This document shows, in pieces, positions 63,893-64,000 of a stretch of DNA of 64,000 bases (position 1 is the stretch's first letter; each line of letters begins with the position of its first letter). The stretch is from Cordylochernes scorpioides (Eukaryota; Arthropoda; Arachnida; Pseudoscorpiones; Chernetidae). The notes beneath the pieces are model-generated. The model was given only the letters and a program-made list of their open reading frames with translations. It ran no database searches and was not told the DNA's origin. The position numbers and the translations under genes were made by a program. The stretch spans positions 7,149,866 to 7,213,865 of the forward strand of contig CP092869.1 in NCBI GenBank assembly GCA_030710605.1, read 5' to 3'.

Positions 63893-64000
63893 GCACTAGA
63901 GATGACCCACCTGACAAGGACGAGTGGGTAACACCCTCGTTTCCAGACAGTCATGAACCGGGATCGAATCCCGCGTTAACATTTTGTTTGATATGTGAAT
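63893..64000 (+). mobile_element. SINE-B, cut by window end
   Basis: GAGTGGGTAACACCCTCGTT, box B GAACCGGGATCGAATCCCGC, TTAACATTTTGTTTGATATG. Same as 41475-41668. Confidence 0.7.

Overview
The window looks like intronic and intergenic DNA of an arthropod nuclear genome, very AT-rich and saturated with transposable elements. I suspect a chelicerate, possibly a spider, because several transposon proteins resemble families I associate with spider genomes. That identification is from memory and untested. Evidence for a eukaryote includes spliced exons with canonical GT/AG borders, a pol III tRNA-Gly gene, tRNA-derived SINEs, mariner-type transposons, non-LTR and Penelope-like retroelements, and a 100-base N scaffold gap at 57089-57188.

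The only host protein-coding gene I can support is on the minus strand. Five exons (57040-56878, 33739-33565, 30404-30253, 17804-17576, 16695-16588) join in consistent phase into about 275 residues of a divergent tubulin-tyrosine-ligase-like (TTLL) ATP-grasp domain. The order is ATP-grasp start (RRWVLKP), QGYVEDAL..VRFYVLVTS, WPLSEFWVYL, then CYQLLGVDVM..LRPVLLEVTGQPSL. The HLTN segment typical of TTLLs is not seen, and the usual EVN is EVT, so the protein may be a pseudoenzyme. Its N-terminal exons lie beyond 57040 or outside the window. A possible terminal exon lies near 10300, and an exon-like island of undecided strand lies at 55290-55450. The introns, one about 23 kb long, hold nearly everything else.

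Mobile elements by region: 0-5 kb has a mariner N-terminus at the left edge, SINEs, fold-back MITEs and a miniature LTR retrotransposon (TRIM). 7-9 kb has an endonuclease-domain fragment with a GC-rich palindrome upstream. 11-13 kb has a second TRIM copy, a LINE 3' end and a tRNA-like sequence. 14.8-16.6 kb is a ~112-bp tandem array split by a SINE with target duplication. 20.3-21.6 kb is a dead mariner. 26-29 kb has a fold-back element, tRNA-Gly, a 38-bp tandem array and LINE fragments. 30.5-31.9 kb is a ~122-bp tandem array. 35.5-36.9 kb is a broken Penelope-like element with its 5' part inverted. 46.5-47.3 kb is another tandem array. 52.8-54.1 kb is a mariner with nearly identical terminal repeats but a mutated catalytic residue. 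62.1-63.2 kb is a near-intact Tc1/mariner-superfamily transposase, and 63.4-64 kb is the start of a non-LTR element cut by a SINE.

The most interesting signal is a set of hammerhead-ribozyme-like motifs (CTGANGA, stem-loop, GAAAC) placed at the centre of palindromic elements (32231-32271, 34748-34802, 38617-38658, 54998-55039). One pair shows a compensatory change in stem II. They occur with Penelope-like sequences, which are known to carry hammerheads, so a Penelope-dependent retrozyme-like family is a plausible explanation.
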